Assembly (NCBI GenBank): GCA_027886185.1
Contig: WOAB01000589.1
Location: forward strand, 3,849,001 to 3,913,000
Length of the DNA stretch: 64,000 nucleotides
Direction of reading: 5' to 3'
From: Rheum nobile
Lineage: Eukaryota; Streptophyta; Magnoliopsida; Caryophyllales; Polygonaceae
This document shows positions 43,732 through 57,513 of this stretch, one piece after another. Within the stretch, counting starts at the first letter, position 1, and each line of letters opens with the position of its first letter. The notes beneath the pieces are model-generated. The model saw only the letters and a program-made list of their open reading frames with translations. It searched no databases and was not told where the DNA came from. Position numbers and translations under genes: made by a program.

Positions 43732-46700
43732 TTAGCTTTCAGTTTGCCTGTCAAACAACAGAATGAACGGAGCAACAAAATCTGAACACTGCAAGGAGGT
43801 GAGATCTCTTAACAGAGGAGAAGCTACCTCTAGCAGCATGATATAATAAAAGTCCTCCATATGCTGCATCAGTGCACTCCCGTCTCTGATTGAACGAAAT
43901 ATATTAATTTCTGTTTGCAATAGCTTCTCTATGAGTTCTTTCTCACCTTTCATCTGCGACAAACTCCCAAGAGAACAAGTGAGAACAGCAGAATGCAATA
44001 TTAATTAGGAAGAGTGCCCATTGGTTCTTTAGCCAAAACGCTATTTTTTCACACAATCAGATTCTGAAGGAAGTCAAACATGATGATTATGCAATCAAAC
44101 ATTTGAACAGCAAAACCGAAAGAGTGATGATGAAGAAATTATGCAATATTCATGTTCCTGGAGTTATAGAAGTAAAACGTTCAACTATCAAGCCAGTCAG
44201 AATTGAATAAGTTATAGATGGCATGGGAGACAAGAAGCTAAGCTATAAAATGGTAACCTTGGGTAATCTTCATGCTTAAGAACCAAAACTGAAAAGCAAG
44301 CACAAAAATGTAGTTCATCGCTTGCAATGGAACATAAATAAAAAATTGTAACCAGATTACGACGGAGGATTGGAAGAGGAAACAATACAGGTAACTGCTA
44401 CTCGTGTCCATTTTTTTTTTTTTGAATTAGTATTAACATCTTATGGGTGGAAAGGATAGTTGCTCCCAAGAATCCAGATCTTGCTCGTCGCCACTAGATT
44501 CAATTAGGCCATGAGTTCTACTTTGGTTCATCATGAGCAATTAAAAAAACTAATTCTTACAGAAGAGGGTGTTGAGGTTCTTTTAGCTAGACATTATACA
44601 TTCATCTCTATTCCTGTGTTATACCATCCTTTTGTTATAAAATCGTCTTTATATGAGGGGATTATTTGGTAGTTCCTGAACTAAAATAATCTCATTGACT
44701 TGAAGCTCAAATGTTTACATGATTTTATATGGTTCAAGATAGAAAAAAAAAATTAAGAGCTAGTTTAACAGATACATACAAATTCACTAACTATAACATC
44801 AGGTGTTGACTCTCCAATCACATCAGCTTCATATCCATCACCCGAGAGCTCAAGATTGTCCTGAAGGGATGTGAAGATATTTATAAGTAGCAAATTTGAC
44901 TAAACGAAGAATTTCCATTGTACTTGATCAAGAGGGATGTATCATCATTGTATATTTGTATCTGCAACCATAATAAAGAGACCAGCAATTTGACACTTAC
45001 TATAGAATTTTGTTGATCTCCTGGAGCCAGATAAACAGGATGAGCTACATGACAATAACCCATCAAGCGTGGGACTGTTGGTATAATATCTCTGTGGTTC
45101 ACAACCCTCCAGCTATCTTTTACTTTCTGCACATGTAACAGTCGTAGAGATAGTAATTGCAAGGTACGGTGCCCCGTCTAGGTTCAAATGCATGAATATA
45201 CAACTGCGAAGCTGATAATATAGGTACTAATGCATATCTCAATCAAGAATCGGTGGACAATGATGGACTAAGAGCAGAAGCAACATTTCATCAGCATGTA
45301 AGTAAACTGGAATTTGATGAAAGATGCAGCAAAGCAACTAGGAAACAGTTGCAGCGACAAGTGACAATAGTTATAGGAACAGAAAAGATTTACATGCTTG
45401 TTTCAAAGTTTTATTCATCATGGTAAAATAGCAGCTGTTGTTATAACAGAACTGACAGTTATCTGGAAATATATGATAACAATCTGGACCAACCAAATTG
45501 ACATCATGTCAAGAAAAGATAAGATAACCTAGGCAACATACATATCGAATCCTGTATACTTCATCCACCAAAGATTGCAGAATACTATTAACAGCAATAG
45601 AGAAGCATAAGAATCCGTCCAGAAAGAAGAGCAGTACAAACAGAACATGGTCACCAATTAAATTAATCTCCAAGTGTAAAACTCACCTCGTTATAGATCT
45701 CAGCAAATTGACGGTTGCCAACTCTAGGCGATCCAAAGTTGTACATAGTCACAGATATTACTCCATGTCTAAAGAGTATGCAAACAATGTCAGTAATTGT
45801 TCTTTTCCTCCAGCAACACTATAATAGTAATTAACTCTTCTCACATACAACTACAGATGAAGTAAATATTACCTAGTTGCAAATCGTGTATTATTATTTG
45901 CAACTTCTGAATTTATCTAGCAGCAAATAGTGATATGAATCAGTTGAAATAAAGCTTATTGGATAGTTGTATCCCTTGAGGCCCGACTCTTCCACTGGTC
46001 TGACCTAAGGGAAGAACTGCAAGCTACAGCAGTAGCATTTTCATCTGCTGAAGTCCTACTGGAAATTACCTTTTTTTCTTGACAGTGAGACCCAAGAAGA
46101 AACAACAAGAAGGATTTAAATCTTAGTCATTTCTTTCCCTTTCATCAAATGCACATTGACTTTCACTGGAAACGACATAAAGAACTTTTACTTGTGATCT
46201 AATTATCAGGATCAGGATTAAGTTCCAGAGATAACATCAAGAACAGTTAAAGAGAAATTATTTTAAAAGATTTTCATCAAAAGGGAAATTATTTTAAAAG
46301 ATTTTCATCAAAAAAACAGAACACGTCTACAAGTTCAACCCAGTTTCTAGACTACCTAATGCAGAGCACACCTATAAGTTGAACCCGGTTTTTTAGACTA
46401 TCTAATGCAATCCACATTTCCAAATACTTCTTTATAACATCAAGAACAGTTAAAGAGAAATCTTTCAGTATCATGCTTATTCCATAAAGCATGTATGTGA
46501 TGCAAAGTGCAAATTGAGGCATGAAACATCAAAAAACTGTTATCAGTTCTCCAGATACAACACTGTATAAACCAGTTTTTAGGATTGTAATTGCATATAT
46601 TGGCAGTATGAGAAAACAAACATTAATAGAACTCCATTATGTAAAAAACCTGATCACATGCATATTGTAATTGCATGTATCATCTCTTGCAGTTAGCATA

Positions 46701-49700
46701 TTAGGATCAGGAAGATCATATCTGCTGACAGCATTTATCAAGAGAATGTTCTCAAAAGGTTGAGAAATGAGAAAAGTAAGAAAAAACTGTATAACACTCC
46801 AATTTATGATAAGATCTGTATAGGCTTTTTAGCCAGTTGTATACCTAGCTCCAAATGATATACAAACAACATCTTGAAATATGCACTTCACTACCTCGGG
46901 AGGTTGTGGAATAGGAATAAACAATACATATCCAAGTAATCAAATGAATCTCATCATTCACAGAGAACTAACACAATTGCATCTACGGGAATCCACTTTG
47001 ATTGGCACATGAGATACCATTTATAATTATGAAAATCAAGAACAGGAAAATGCAAGTGACCCACAGTAACAACTTACTTTGCCATCTTACTAGAAGAAAG
47101 CTCCAAAGCAAGAAGGGTGGCTAATGCACCACCTAGACTATGCCCTGTTGCATAGACATGCCATCTGCTCTGAGGCTCAGCATCGTCATCCCTGTGAAAT
47201 GGCACATGCTACTGAGTAGACTAAGAAACAGTATATCTAGGTAAATATTGCTAGAATATCTAGGTAGATGTTGCTCAAATATGAGTTAGCATCTTACATA
47301 TATTGAATCCTCAATAAGGGGATCAGAAATAACATTTCAGAAAGTATGCTACTTAAGCTTCTCACAAATATGGATTTACAAGTAGCGTATAACATTTCAC
47401 GCCCGAGCACACTTTTAGAAGTACTCGAAGTTCAGTTAAAATAATTATGTTTGGAATGTGCCATAAATCACTTAAATGTTAGCTTTAGTTGAGATCCCAC
47501 ATTCCAATAGTTTCATAATCTCTCATTCTCTCCAGCAAATTATGTTAACCCACACAGAAATCCAACTTAGTCACATGTACCATAAAACAACCATAATTTT
47601 GTAAATCAACTAGTAGTATCTTCTGTATAACTGTATTAGGAATGTATGCTATTATGTAGCATTTTTATGATAGTGAGAAATTCACGGTTAGCTTGTTTGA
47701 CTGTTAGTCAATTAGAGAACTCCATTTTACAGTTCAATTTATCACGATCAATGTTATTTAAAGGCTGCCTACCAGTTGTGATTCATCATTCCCTATTCCT
47801 CAAAATAAAATTAAAGGTAGATAGGAGTCACAGAAGATCGTACTTATAATCAATTGCTTGCTGAATAAGAGACATGATCCTTGTTCTCACTGAATCATAT
47901 GCACTCAAGAAGCCACTATGTACCTGAAAAATAAGCACCAAATTGGCTGTAAAAATACAGTAAGTGATAGGTTAGTATAAGGACAGCCAAGAATAATCAC
48001 TAAACATCCATACTTGAACTTCCTGCTTGAAATCACCACCAATACGTTCAGGATTTAACCTACAGCATTAACAATAATTAAATTTAGAAAAAAAAAGTGC
48101 TGAGCTGGAATGCCTTGATTGACATGACTAGTGAAAAGAACATAAGTGTTCACAACCGGACTTGTGTAAAGATTATGGTGATGTGATAAATGAAAGAGCT
48201 TACCCTGCAGGAGCTAGCATCAGGTCTGTCATTAAGTCTTTCCACCTTGTCTGAAAGATTAATCAATCAGGATAATCCCAGCAAAAGAAATTGAATTGAC
48301 CTGACTGTAAGAGATGAAACCAGAACCTACTTGTTCTGTACCCCTGAAAGCAACAACCAATCTCTTCTGTGCTGGATCACGCCAAATTGACACCTGCAGC
48401 AGCATGAAATCTCAGGAAATATATTAAATAATAAATCCAGGTCGACCCTGATCAGATGTTTTGCACTACAATAATCAGCCAAATAACGAGTGGCCTTATT
48501 GATATTATGTGAAGTACCTGTGTGTCCGTGGAAGAATTATCCAAGAAACATATTTTCTCAAACTCGGATTTGATAAAACTTGGATGACCCAATGAAGTAG
48601 CAAGCATTGCCCAAGCCTCCATAGCACTTTCTGCAGTTGAAAAGAGAGCTTTCATCTCTTCATCTCTCTGCTCATCCACACCGCCAAATGATTCACTTCC
48701 CAGATGATCTGACACAACATCTATTTCAGTGGAAATCGTTGTATCATCACTTGATTCCTTCTTTAGTTGTGGTACAGCAGCAGCAAGAAGCATCATTGCA
48801 CCAAAAATGGAGTCAGTTTGCCTCAATAAATCCTCAGTTGCCTTCTTAACATCTGGAAGTGAAGAATTAATTATTCCAATATTGACAGGTCCTGATTCTG
48901 CTTCTTTGTCATCATCCTGACTTGCTGGAGCTGCAAGCCCTGATTCGATATAACCTGCTTCTGCATCAGTTTTTAAATGTAAGCCAATCTTATTCAATAG
49001 GTCAAAACCTTCCCATCCCATTTTCTCAGGAACAGGGATACCCAAATGTTGAACCACGTTTTGATTAATCAAATCAGAAAAGTTATTCCAGAAATGCTTG
49101 TTGGATTGTGTAGAATCAGCATCTTGCTTCGCGTCGGAAGTAGGAGGTCCATTAGTTGTACTAGTACTATTTTTATGGGACTGCTCTGTCTGTCCTAAAT
49201 CACTGGAAATTTCTTCTGAAGAGCCTTTAGGATCATTACTTGGCCGTAACGGTGGATCCAAATCATATGGACTATTATTAGGCTCCTTGTTGTCCAATAT
49301 AGCTTGCTTAAGAATGTTCGGAAGCTTATCTTGGGGAAAATATGTATCATTGAAAGATTTCAGCTGTCTGAAGGCAAACTGCACAAAATCCCTCACCTGC
49401 ACAGTCTCAGAACCAACAAGCTTTTTCACAGCAGACTCGAAACCGTTCTTTCTCAGAAAATCTGAGATAAATGGAAGTCTCCACCATTTTTTATCATCAT
49501 CAATTTCTTCAAAGCTCTTGTACCTGATCTAAAAAATCACAATTCAATCAATATCCTACTTGAGGAACTTCCTCTGTATAAAAAAAATATTTAATTGTTC
49601 CTAAAACGTACTATTTCTTCTTGCATCATAAGTAACCATATCATTTACATTATTTGATATTCTGATATAATGAGTGCACACAGCACAATAAGTGCTAGAG

Positions 49701-52700
49701 GAAATAGTGAGGACTCCAGATCATAAATTCTCGCTTGGAAAAGTTACAAGATTTGGACAGCCAGGAACAACACTGGCTATAGAGAGTACCTTGGTCAATA
49801 GAATCCATCTTTAGTTTTGCATATTTAATTAGATATTCATTATAATCCACATTTGGCGATGTCAGGTTTTGAACCTTTACTGTGTTTTTGAGTTGAGCTA
49901 ATATTGTTCCCAGTGCAGTCTGTTTGTATGAACTTTCATATCTATTTATTTATATATAATACTAAAGCCCAATTTATCTCTCCTATGTGTCACCCTCTAA
50001 GCTATGCCACGTAGGCAATTTTAATGTTTTTTTACAACTTTACACTTATTTTTTATTTAATTTACATTCAACTACCTACATAATTTTCCTTATTAGCTAC
50101 AGTTAATTTATCACAACAATCTTGCCTACATACCTTATTTATAAACACCAAATCGCTTAGTATAAAACCCAAAATTCCTTAAATTATATAATATTTACAC
50201 AGAAACCCAATATCTACACCAATTCATGTATACGTAAACCCAAATTCCTTACCAATGAGTTGTTCAAACATTCGTTTTGAAAACAAATCCCATCCATTCA
50301 TCTAAATATATGCATGTACAAGTAAATCCATTATCCACACAATATTTATTGATTTTCACTTTTTTTTCTCTTTTATATCTTCAACTCTTCATATTGTCAT
50401 TTGTAAAAAAAAATTATCAAGTTTAGACTTCATGAACTGTTGCTTTCGAACCACTAGCATTGCCCCTTTTAATTATGTTTACTATTTAAACTTTTAATTT
50501 ATATTTATTTTGTAGACTTTTTTTCTTACATTTAAAATTATAAATGTGATCAGTTTTCCTTTTATAGATATCTTTATCAATAAAAGAAGTATTCTCTTCA
50601 CCAAACATACATGAAGTCATGTTGAAGCAATTGGGTACAGACCGTACAGTTAGCTTTGTTTTTATGTACATACTACAGGAGAAACTTATCTATGTAGGAC
50701 CCTCATTCATTTGGCATATGTGTCTGACATCTTCTTTATTTTTTTAAATTAAATCTAAAGATAATAACTATCCTTTATGATTTACCTACTAATAAATAAT
50801 TTTGTTTTCTTTATAGGTTCATAAGTGTTTTACTTTATACAGCATATTTTCATTTTTTATTTTACTTATTGTCCAGGGCTTGGTTTTATATAATTAAAAT
50901 TAACTTATTGGTAAACATATAGTTTATATTTAACCAAATCCGTGTAAGGTACGGGAAAATATGCTAGTTTCTTACTAAACCACTTACCTGTGGAAAAGTA
51001 AAATGGTGATTTCTGCTTAAGAAAGTCTGAACGAAGAATATTATGTGACACAATTCAATTACTTTGTCAAGACCAATTTGCGCTACAATCAAGTTCCTAA
51101 CACGAAGTTTACATATATTTCTTCTTGAACCTTTCACAACAAAATCATAAAATTTGACAAAGATTCACATAAATCTACACCATTATGAACAATGTTTTTT
51201 TTTCTTTCTCATGTTCGTATAAAGATGGGTTAGCAGTTCATTATGAATTGACTAAACATACCTCTAACTGGATCTTCCCACCACCTCCCATCCCTTCCAG
51301 TTCCACCAATACCTCATGTAAAATTCCTGCCAAACATCAGAATATATAATTAATGATTTGAAAGTGGGAAGATAGCAGTTTCACTTTCACAAAATACTAT
51401 CTTGTTACAAACTTAAGTTGACACGGAAAGGAAATAGGAATTTTGTTTTCGCACTTCCTATTCTATACACATACAGGGGCAGCAGTCTTTCTTTTATGCT
51501 GTAGCATCCCCCTCCCCCTGCACCCGGCACCCTGCCCCCAATCCCATTTTAATACTGTTGATTTACACAGACATCCACCCCTGTTCCTACCCTAGCCCCT
51601 AACTGATTCCCATTACCCCAATAAAAGCCCACTGTACATAACTTTTTACTAGAAATACATAAGATTATATATCTAAACAATTTTGAGGAAATATTGCTAG
51701 TGAAGAAACACTATATTGCGATTCAGTATATAAAAGTTGTTAGTGGAGAAACACCATGTTGGCTCCTTGTATGCAAGCATATTCACAAAACACGAATAAG
51801 TAGAGCTACTTCTGGATATTTACTCTACTTTTAACTTCGATGAGCACGATAAGCATTTGAATCATGTGGAAGAGCATTACATGGACCAAAAAAATACCAT
51901 AGAAACATCCCGACATCTAAACTCCAATCTCACCATCACAGAGACCTTCCAAATTAACACCAGCATTTCCCATTCGCTTATGTGGAGTCAAAAGGTTGGC
52001 ATCCCAAGCTGCAACCTGTAGATAAAAACTGCCATGGACTTAGTGAAATTGTAGAAAACATTCAGATTCTACGAGAAACATTGCCAATGTCCTATCAATT
52101 TCAGTAAAATCATGCAAGTTTGTTTTCCTTCAGAAAAGGAAATAACTGATGTTGTAAACTGCATAAAGAGTAAGGAGAAGAGACTAGGAGTGACCGAAAA
52201 ACAAAGTTAAATGAGAAGGAAGTATTTTATATAACATGAACCTGCATCAGTAATGCTATCATTTTCTCTCAATGTATTTTTGCTTGATTTTGAGAATGTC
52301 TCACTTCAAGGTCCTGACTGCTATATCAATGACAAATGAAGGCTCGACTCACACAGATGGACCTAAGACTTGATGATAAAACAAGTTCAGGATAACATGG
52401 TGCTTGTAAGGTTTGCACTATGCAGCTTTTTAGCTATCCTTTCCCTCATAAGCATAACATACGGAACCTAGCTGCATCCTCATTATAATATATCTAAACC
52501 ACATCTTTTAATGTATACGGAAGAAGATTCTTAAACTCAGACCACAGTGTACATCATCAAACCAAAATCAGACTGTCTTCACCAAACCACCCTCTTTAAA
52601 AAGTGGCAGCAGATTCTTAATCAATTAAAGTATGAAGACATATGACCTGATATGCTTGTATTGCTCTTTGGGCAACAATTAGTTGTTTTATTTACTATAA

Positions 52701-53982
52701 AAAGAACTGGTAAGACCTTTGTTACTTTTAATCTTTTATACAAAAAAATCTATTATTCACCCAAAGGGTCATGCAAGAAATAGTTTATATGGTTGTTGCT
52801 TGAACTTCTGGTAGCAAGTCACTAGAGACCACATAAATAGAAGAGTTAAAAGTGGTAATCCATTTGGTTGCCTACTACTTAATTAGACCTGTCCCAAGAC
52901 TAAGCAAGACATACAAAGTACAATCCCAAATCAAATGGTAATCTATATAACGGTACTACCATGGCTCCACATAGTGTTAAAAGAGAGGCCGTTTTTTTAC
53001 CGAAAATCTCAAGTCTAATAATATAATGTGAAAGTCCGTGGGCCTAATGACTGGGGACGTGCGGACACGAGCGCATAGGCGCAGATAGGCCCAGTACATA
53101 AGCCCAATGGGGTTCCATCCTAAAACCAATTGGCAAAAGGAGGAGTAGCCCATCAAGCTTATATACTAGGCAAGTTATGTCCCAACTTTAGATGTGGGAT
53201 GTTACATTCCAACATATAATTTTACTTCATCAATGGGGCAACATGGAATTTTTGTTTACTGAGAACAAAGCTACACTTAATCATGAAGAGAAAATCATAA
53301 CATTTTCATTCAAAAAAAAGAAAAAGAAAGTCAGAACATTGACAGACAACCACAAAAGTGCCACCAAGACGAAGGCATTGAGATTATAGGTAATAGTATT
53401 AAACTAATATCTCCCAAGTCCTAAGTACCAGATGTTGTCAAATATCACTTGTTCTAACAGTATCTCATTAATAGGGGAAAATTTGACACATTAACAAAAA
53501 AGAGACTAAGATGCTAAGCTTGACCTGAAGCATGTCTTTTGGAGGTTGTTTGATGCTCAAAGTAAATTCTTCATTCCATGTCGGTTCTTTACTCCTGCAT
53601 CCATTGAATAACTTCAATCAAAACCCAGTTTAACATATGTGATAGATTTTGACCCAAAAAAAAACATATGTGATAGATCATGGCAAAGCTGCAAAGTGTG
53701 CGGATCTGTTAAGAGTTCCATTGCCTGCCATTCTATGGATCCTTGTTATGTATGTCACAAATTTCTCATTAAGCAGCAAAGTTACGATAGAATCATGCAG
53801 CCAACTCCATTTACCACCAAAAGTAGAGTATGATGCTATTTATCCATAAAACCCGACTTATTATCAATTATATGAGCACTTCTTTCAATTGACTGCCTGA
53901 TGCACATGGTTTATTTTACACTTCGGTTAGCTTTTATTGCAGAGTAAAAGCTTGAACATGAAACTACACAAAAATGATATAT

Positions 53983-54013
<31 letters not shown>

Positions 54014-55346
54014 TAGTAAACTAATGTCAGAAACTAGAGTACGTGGAGAATGGAGATATAGTATTTGATTCATTCACCTATAAACAAGTTCCATATCTAC
54101 CTGATGCAATAAATATGAAAATTAACCTACATAACTATCCACATCCATTGAAAACCAAATAAAGTATAGTGCCACTTGGAATACTTGATTAGCATGATTG
54201 CATATGGTACCACACTGTTTCCTTTTCCTAATACGATTTTGGAGCTAGCAGATAAGGTCAGAAGTAAATTGAATGTGATGTTTATAGCATAGGAGTCTTA
54301 ACATTTAGCTTCAACAACAAATCTGAGCAAGAGAGAGAGAAAGCCATAAGCATAAGAATATTCAAAAAAAAAGGAGAAATGACTTGCCCCCATTTAGTAT
54401 TGCTTTTCACAACTTGCCCACCAAATTGCATGACAACATACGGATCGCTGGTTCCCTAAAAGATTGACAAAGGTTCTTCAAATTTGACCATACAAGTTGA
54501 AGAAGGGGAAAAGTCAAAGACATAAACATCATCAAAACAAGAAAGTAAATCAAAAATCAGTCTAAGCAGCATTACACACATAAATATATCGAAAAGCAAA
54601 CTAATCCAACTATAAAGAACACCAACCCATAGATCCATCGCAGGAAGGTTTAGTCCTTTCTTCAACTTTACAAACAATTGTCCATCATATATTTCTCGTA
54701 TGAATGACCTGATAAATTCAATCAACATCCATACTTCCATCATTAATATGATCAAATTTTGTTTATGAACCGTCATAAAGCTAATTACAGTGTCCGACAT
54801 TTTAAACAGCTAATTAGACCATAAGAAAATTAATATTACAAGGTGAATCACATACTCTGACAAGTACACTGTCTTGCAACCAGCGGCGTCCATTTCATGC
54901 CTCCCAACACTATCCTGATCAAAAATAGCGCAAACTAATCAATACAAAGCAACATTGATAGACTCACTGGTAATTTTACACAGAGGATTACCACCAACCA
55001 AAAACACAAAATTGAGCTAGAGAGAGCGGCTTACTGGAGGAGTATAATAGGCTTCAAAAGCAAAACCAGCAAGTATAACCGCGAGATTGAGATCAAACGG
55101 AGGGCGCTCAATCTCTTGGCGCACCTCGACGTTCTCGATCTGTGAGATCGTCTTACACATACAACAAACGGAGGCGCTTCCACTTCTCCGTCGTCTGCCA
55201 CGCGATCTGAAAACCCTAGCTTTGCGAGATGTCAACAGAGGTCCGAAGGTTAGCGTAAGACAGGGAAGTCGATGGTGGCGGAGTTCGGAAGGAAGGGAGA
55301 ACGGATGGCAGTGGAGTTGGAGGTGATGAGCATAGGATGCAGCCAT
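43732..55346 (-). CDS. HIL1: Plastid C2 / class-3 lipase, HIL1-like
   Basis: Seventeen exons (minus): 55346-55035, 54914-54856, 54708-54627, 54455-54388, 53594-53525, 52015-51934, 51326-51262, 49528-48518, 48393-48331, 48250-48204, 48059-48014, 47923-47844, 47191-47078, 45768-45687, 45126-45001, 44860-44780, 43953-43732. All join in frame to 869 aa. Residues 1-75 are basic and Ser-rich, like a chloroplast transit peptide. A C2 domain follows (about 125-250; KLKKGLNLPAMDLW, GTSDPYVVMQFGG, EPTWNEEF), then a variable acidic middle, then a class-3 lipase: VVAFRGTEQ (about 596-604), GHSLGG with Ser680, Asp740 in HRDIIPTVP, possible His827. Arabidopsis HIL1 (At4g13550), as I recall it, is a heat-induced plastid lipase acting on monogalactosyldiacylglycerol; the orthology is inferred. 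One intron is GC-AG. Introns hold a Helitron and a solo LTR. Confidence 0.8.
46231..46470 (-). repeat. Nested short direct repeats in lipase intron 13
   Basis: A 28-bp stretch starting ATAACATCAAGAACAGTTAA occurs at 46231-46258 and 46434-46461. Between them are a 31-bp tandem duplication (46254 and 46285) and a degenerate 45-bp duplication (CTAGACTACCTAATGCA / TTAGACTATCTAATGCA). Confidence 0.7.
49941..50967 (+). mobile_element. Non-autonomous Helitron in lipase intron 7 (1027 bp)
   Basis: Starts TCTATTTATTTATATATAAT after an A and ends with a CCGTGTAAGGTACGGG hairpin followed by AAAATATGCTAG and a T. This gives the TC...CTAG ends and A|T insertion point of Helitrons. No coding capacity. It lies between exons 7 and 8 of the lipase gene. 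Confidence 0.75.
53027..53214 (+). mobile_element. Solo LTR or TRIM in lipase intron 5 (188 bp)
   Basis: Starts TGTGAAAGTCCG and ends CATTCCAACA, flanked by the 5-bp TSD TATAA (53022-53026 and 53215-53219). It contains CCAATTGGCAA and CTTATATACTAGG, a TATA-like motif. Its short size fits a TRIM-type LTR. Confidence 0.8.
53978..54014. repeat. (TA)n microsatellite in lipase intron 4
   Basis: About 18 TA repeats with one interruption. Confidence 0.85.
54382..54387 (-). other. GC splice donor of lipase intron 4
   Basis: After exon 4 (ending AAATGGGG) the intron begins GCAAGT, the standard form of a GC-AG donor, and the next exon starts after GCAG at 53595. No GT donor keeps the frame KWG-SKEPTW. 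Confidence 0.7.
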
Positions 55347-55559
55347 GGAGGTTGGAGCGAAATTGAGGGGTGAAATTGGAGAAGAAGGGCTGAAGGGGAA
55401 AGCAACGGTCGGAAAAGTGGCGGTGAAACGAGTGGGCCGAAGTAAAGGCGCGCTATCGTCGACGTCGTGTTGTTCTGGAATACATATCTAGTGGCGGCAC
55501 CCGACGACCTTGCTGGCTGGTTGGTTCGAGAATGTTTGGAACTTTCCTTAAAACACTAA
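55347..55559 (-). promoter_or_regulatory. Lipase 5' flank with three heat-shock elements
   Basis: Three perfect nTTCnnGAAn/nGAAnnTTCn units: TTCTGGAA at 55473-55480 (-127 to -134), TTCGAGAA at 55525-55532 (-179 to -186), and GAACTTTC at 55539-55546 (-193 to -200). Plant HSF proteins bind such sites, so heat induction is likely. No TATA box seen. The flank is cut at -214 by a Helitron. Confidence 0.65.
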
Positions 55560-56010
55560 TCTACTATATAATAACTAAAACAGAATCGCGTCTGCACAGG
55601 CACGCGCCCCAAGATTGCCCCCGCATTTGTCGCTGACACGTGTCACTGCGGAATTAATTTGGACACGTGTCACCAGACCGGTTAATGTTATTATTTTTGT
55701 AAAAAATCATGATTCTGACCTACTTTTGCCTATATTATCTTTGTACGTTTTTTGGGTATTCTTTATCTTTTCAAATAAAAGAAGCAAATAAAATTACGAG
55801 CTACTTTTTAATTGAATAAAATCCAATATTTAATAATTAAACAAAAAAAATCTTTTGTTGTAAATGACGTTCCAAACCTGTTAAACGATAAAAAAAATTA
55901 TGAAGCATACAACAATTATGCATTACAGAAAAGCATCAAAACATTGCACAAATATTACAAAACTGCATAAACACACATGAACCCGAAAACATTGCACAAA
56001 ACCTGCACAA

Positions 56011-56184
56011 ATATTATGACAAACCTGCACAGATATTATAAAGCATACAAAAATTAAGCATAACATAAATGCAGCAAAACTCTCAACAGAACCACAAATA
56101 TTATGACAAACCTGCACAGATATTATAAAGCATACAAAAATTAAGCATAACATAAATGCAGCAAAACTCTCAACAGAACCACAA
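56011..56184. repeat. 87-bp tandem duplication in the Helitron
   Basis: ATATTATGACAAACCTGCAC begins at 56011 and 56098; both copies continue identically for 87 bp. The surrounding 55930-56260 region is made of related GCACAAATATTA phrases. Confidence 0.85.
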
Positions 56185-56894
56185 ATATTACAAAATAATC
56201 CACAAAACCTGCACAGAAATTACAAAACCGCATACACACTGATTGCATAAATTCTGCAAATCATAACATTTCCATAAAAAGTGTGTTTTCTCTGTTTCCC
56301 AATGTCAAAAATTCTGCAAATCATAACATATCCATAAAAAGCAACACTGATTACAAGATCTGAACAAAAAAGTCAATATATAATATAGAATCATTATCAG
56401 TCGTACAAAATAGTTATGTACAAAATTAAAAAGATTACTACAAGGATATGATATAGAAAAATTTGTGCATTCCAAAAATTAAAAAATAAACATGATTTGT
56501 TCTACCGAAACTTCTAATACAAGACTACATCTCTTTCACACATTCGTCTATAAATCTAAACCTTCTCAGTTATTTCATAACATTAACTACAATAGAAAAC
56601 AGACATTTAAGAGGTAATGCTCAACTAAAGCATAACTCAGTTATATCATTTGTAATGCATATATCATTTCAAACTTAACTTCAGTGTCTGTTTTACAGGG
56701 ATTCAGATTTAACATTTCAAACTGAACTGATATTGATTTATTTTCTTTGTTTCAGTTTTATTCAGGAAATGCATAACACAGTTACAAGGTAATAATTCAA
56801 AACCTATATGCAACATCGAAAATCTAATTTTTATCCTTTCATTCACTTTACTCTATGCAATATTGAATATCTATTTGTCATGTTCACTTCAATG

Positions 56895-57235
<341 letters not shown>

Positions 57236-57513
57236 ATAAATAATTTCAGTTTTTTTTAGAGAGTGATGAATGTCTATTATATACTATTATGTATTTACAT
57301 AATCCTATTTTAACTCAGTAAACATAACTCTAGATAACATATAAAGATATCTAAATTAAAGTTTACATTTTGTTTATTTTATTTTTTTGTCAAACATTCT
57401 GTTTATCTAACCAGCATTGTAGTCATATTTATTTTCTTTGTAGTTAAATATAAGAAAGAAAAAAGCAGCAATCTGTCAGTCTGTATTATTATTAAAGATT
57501 AAGCATAATTTAC

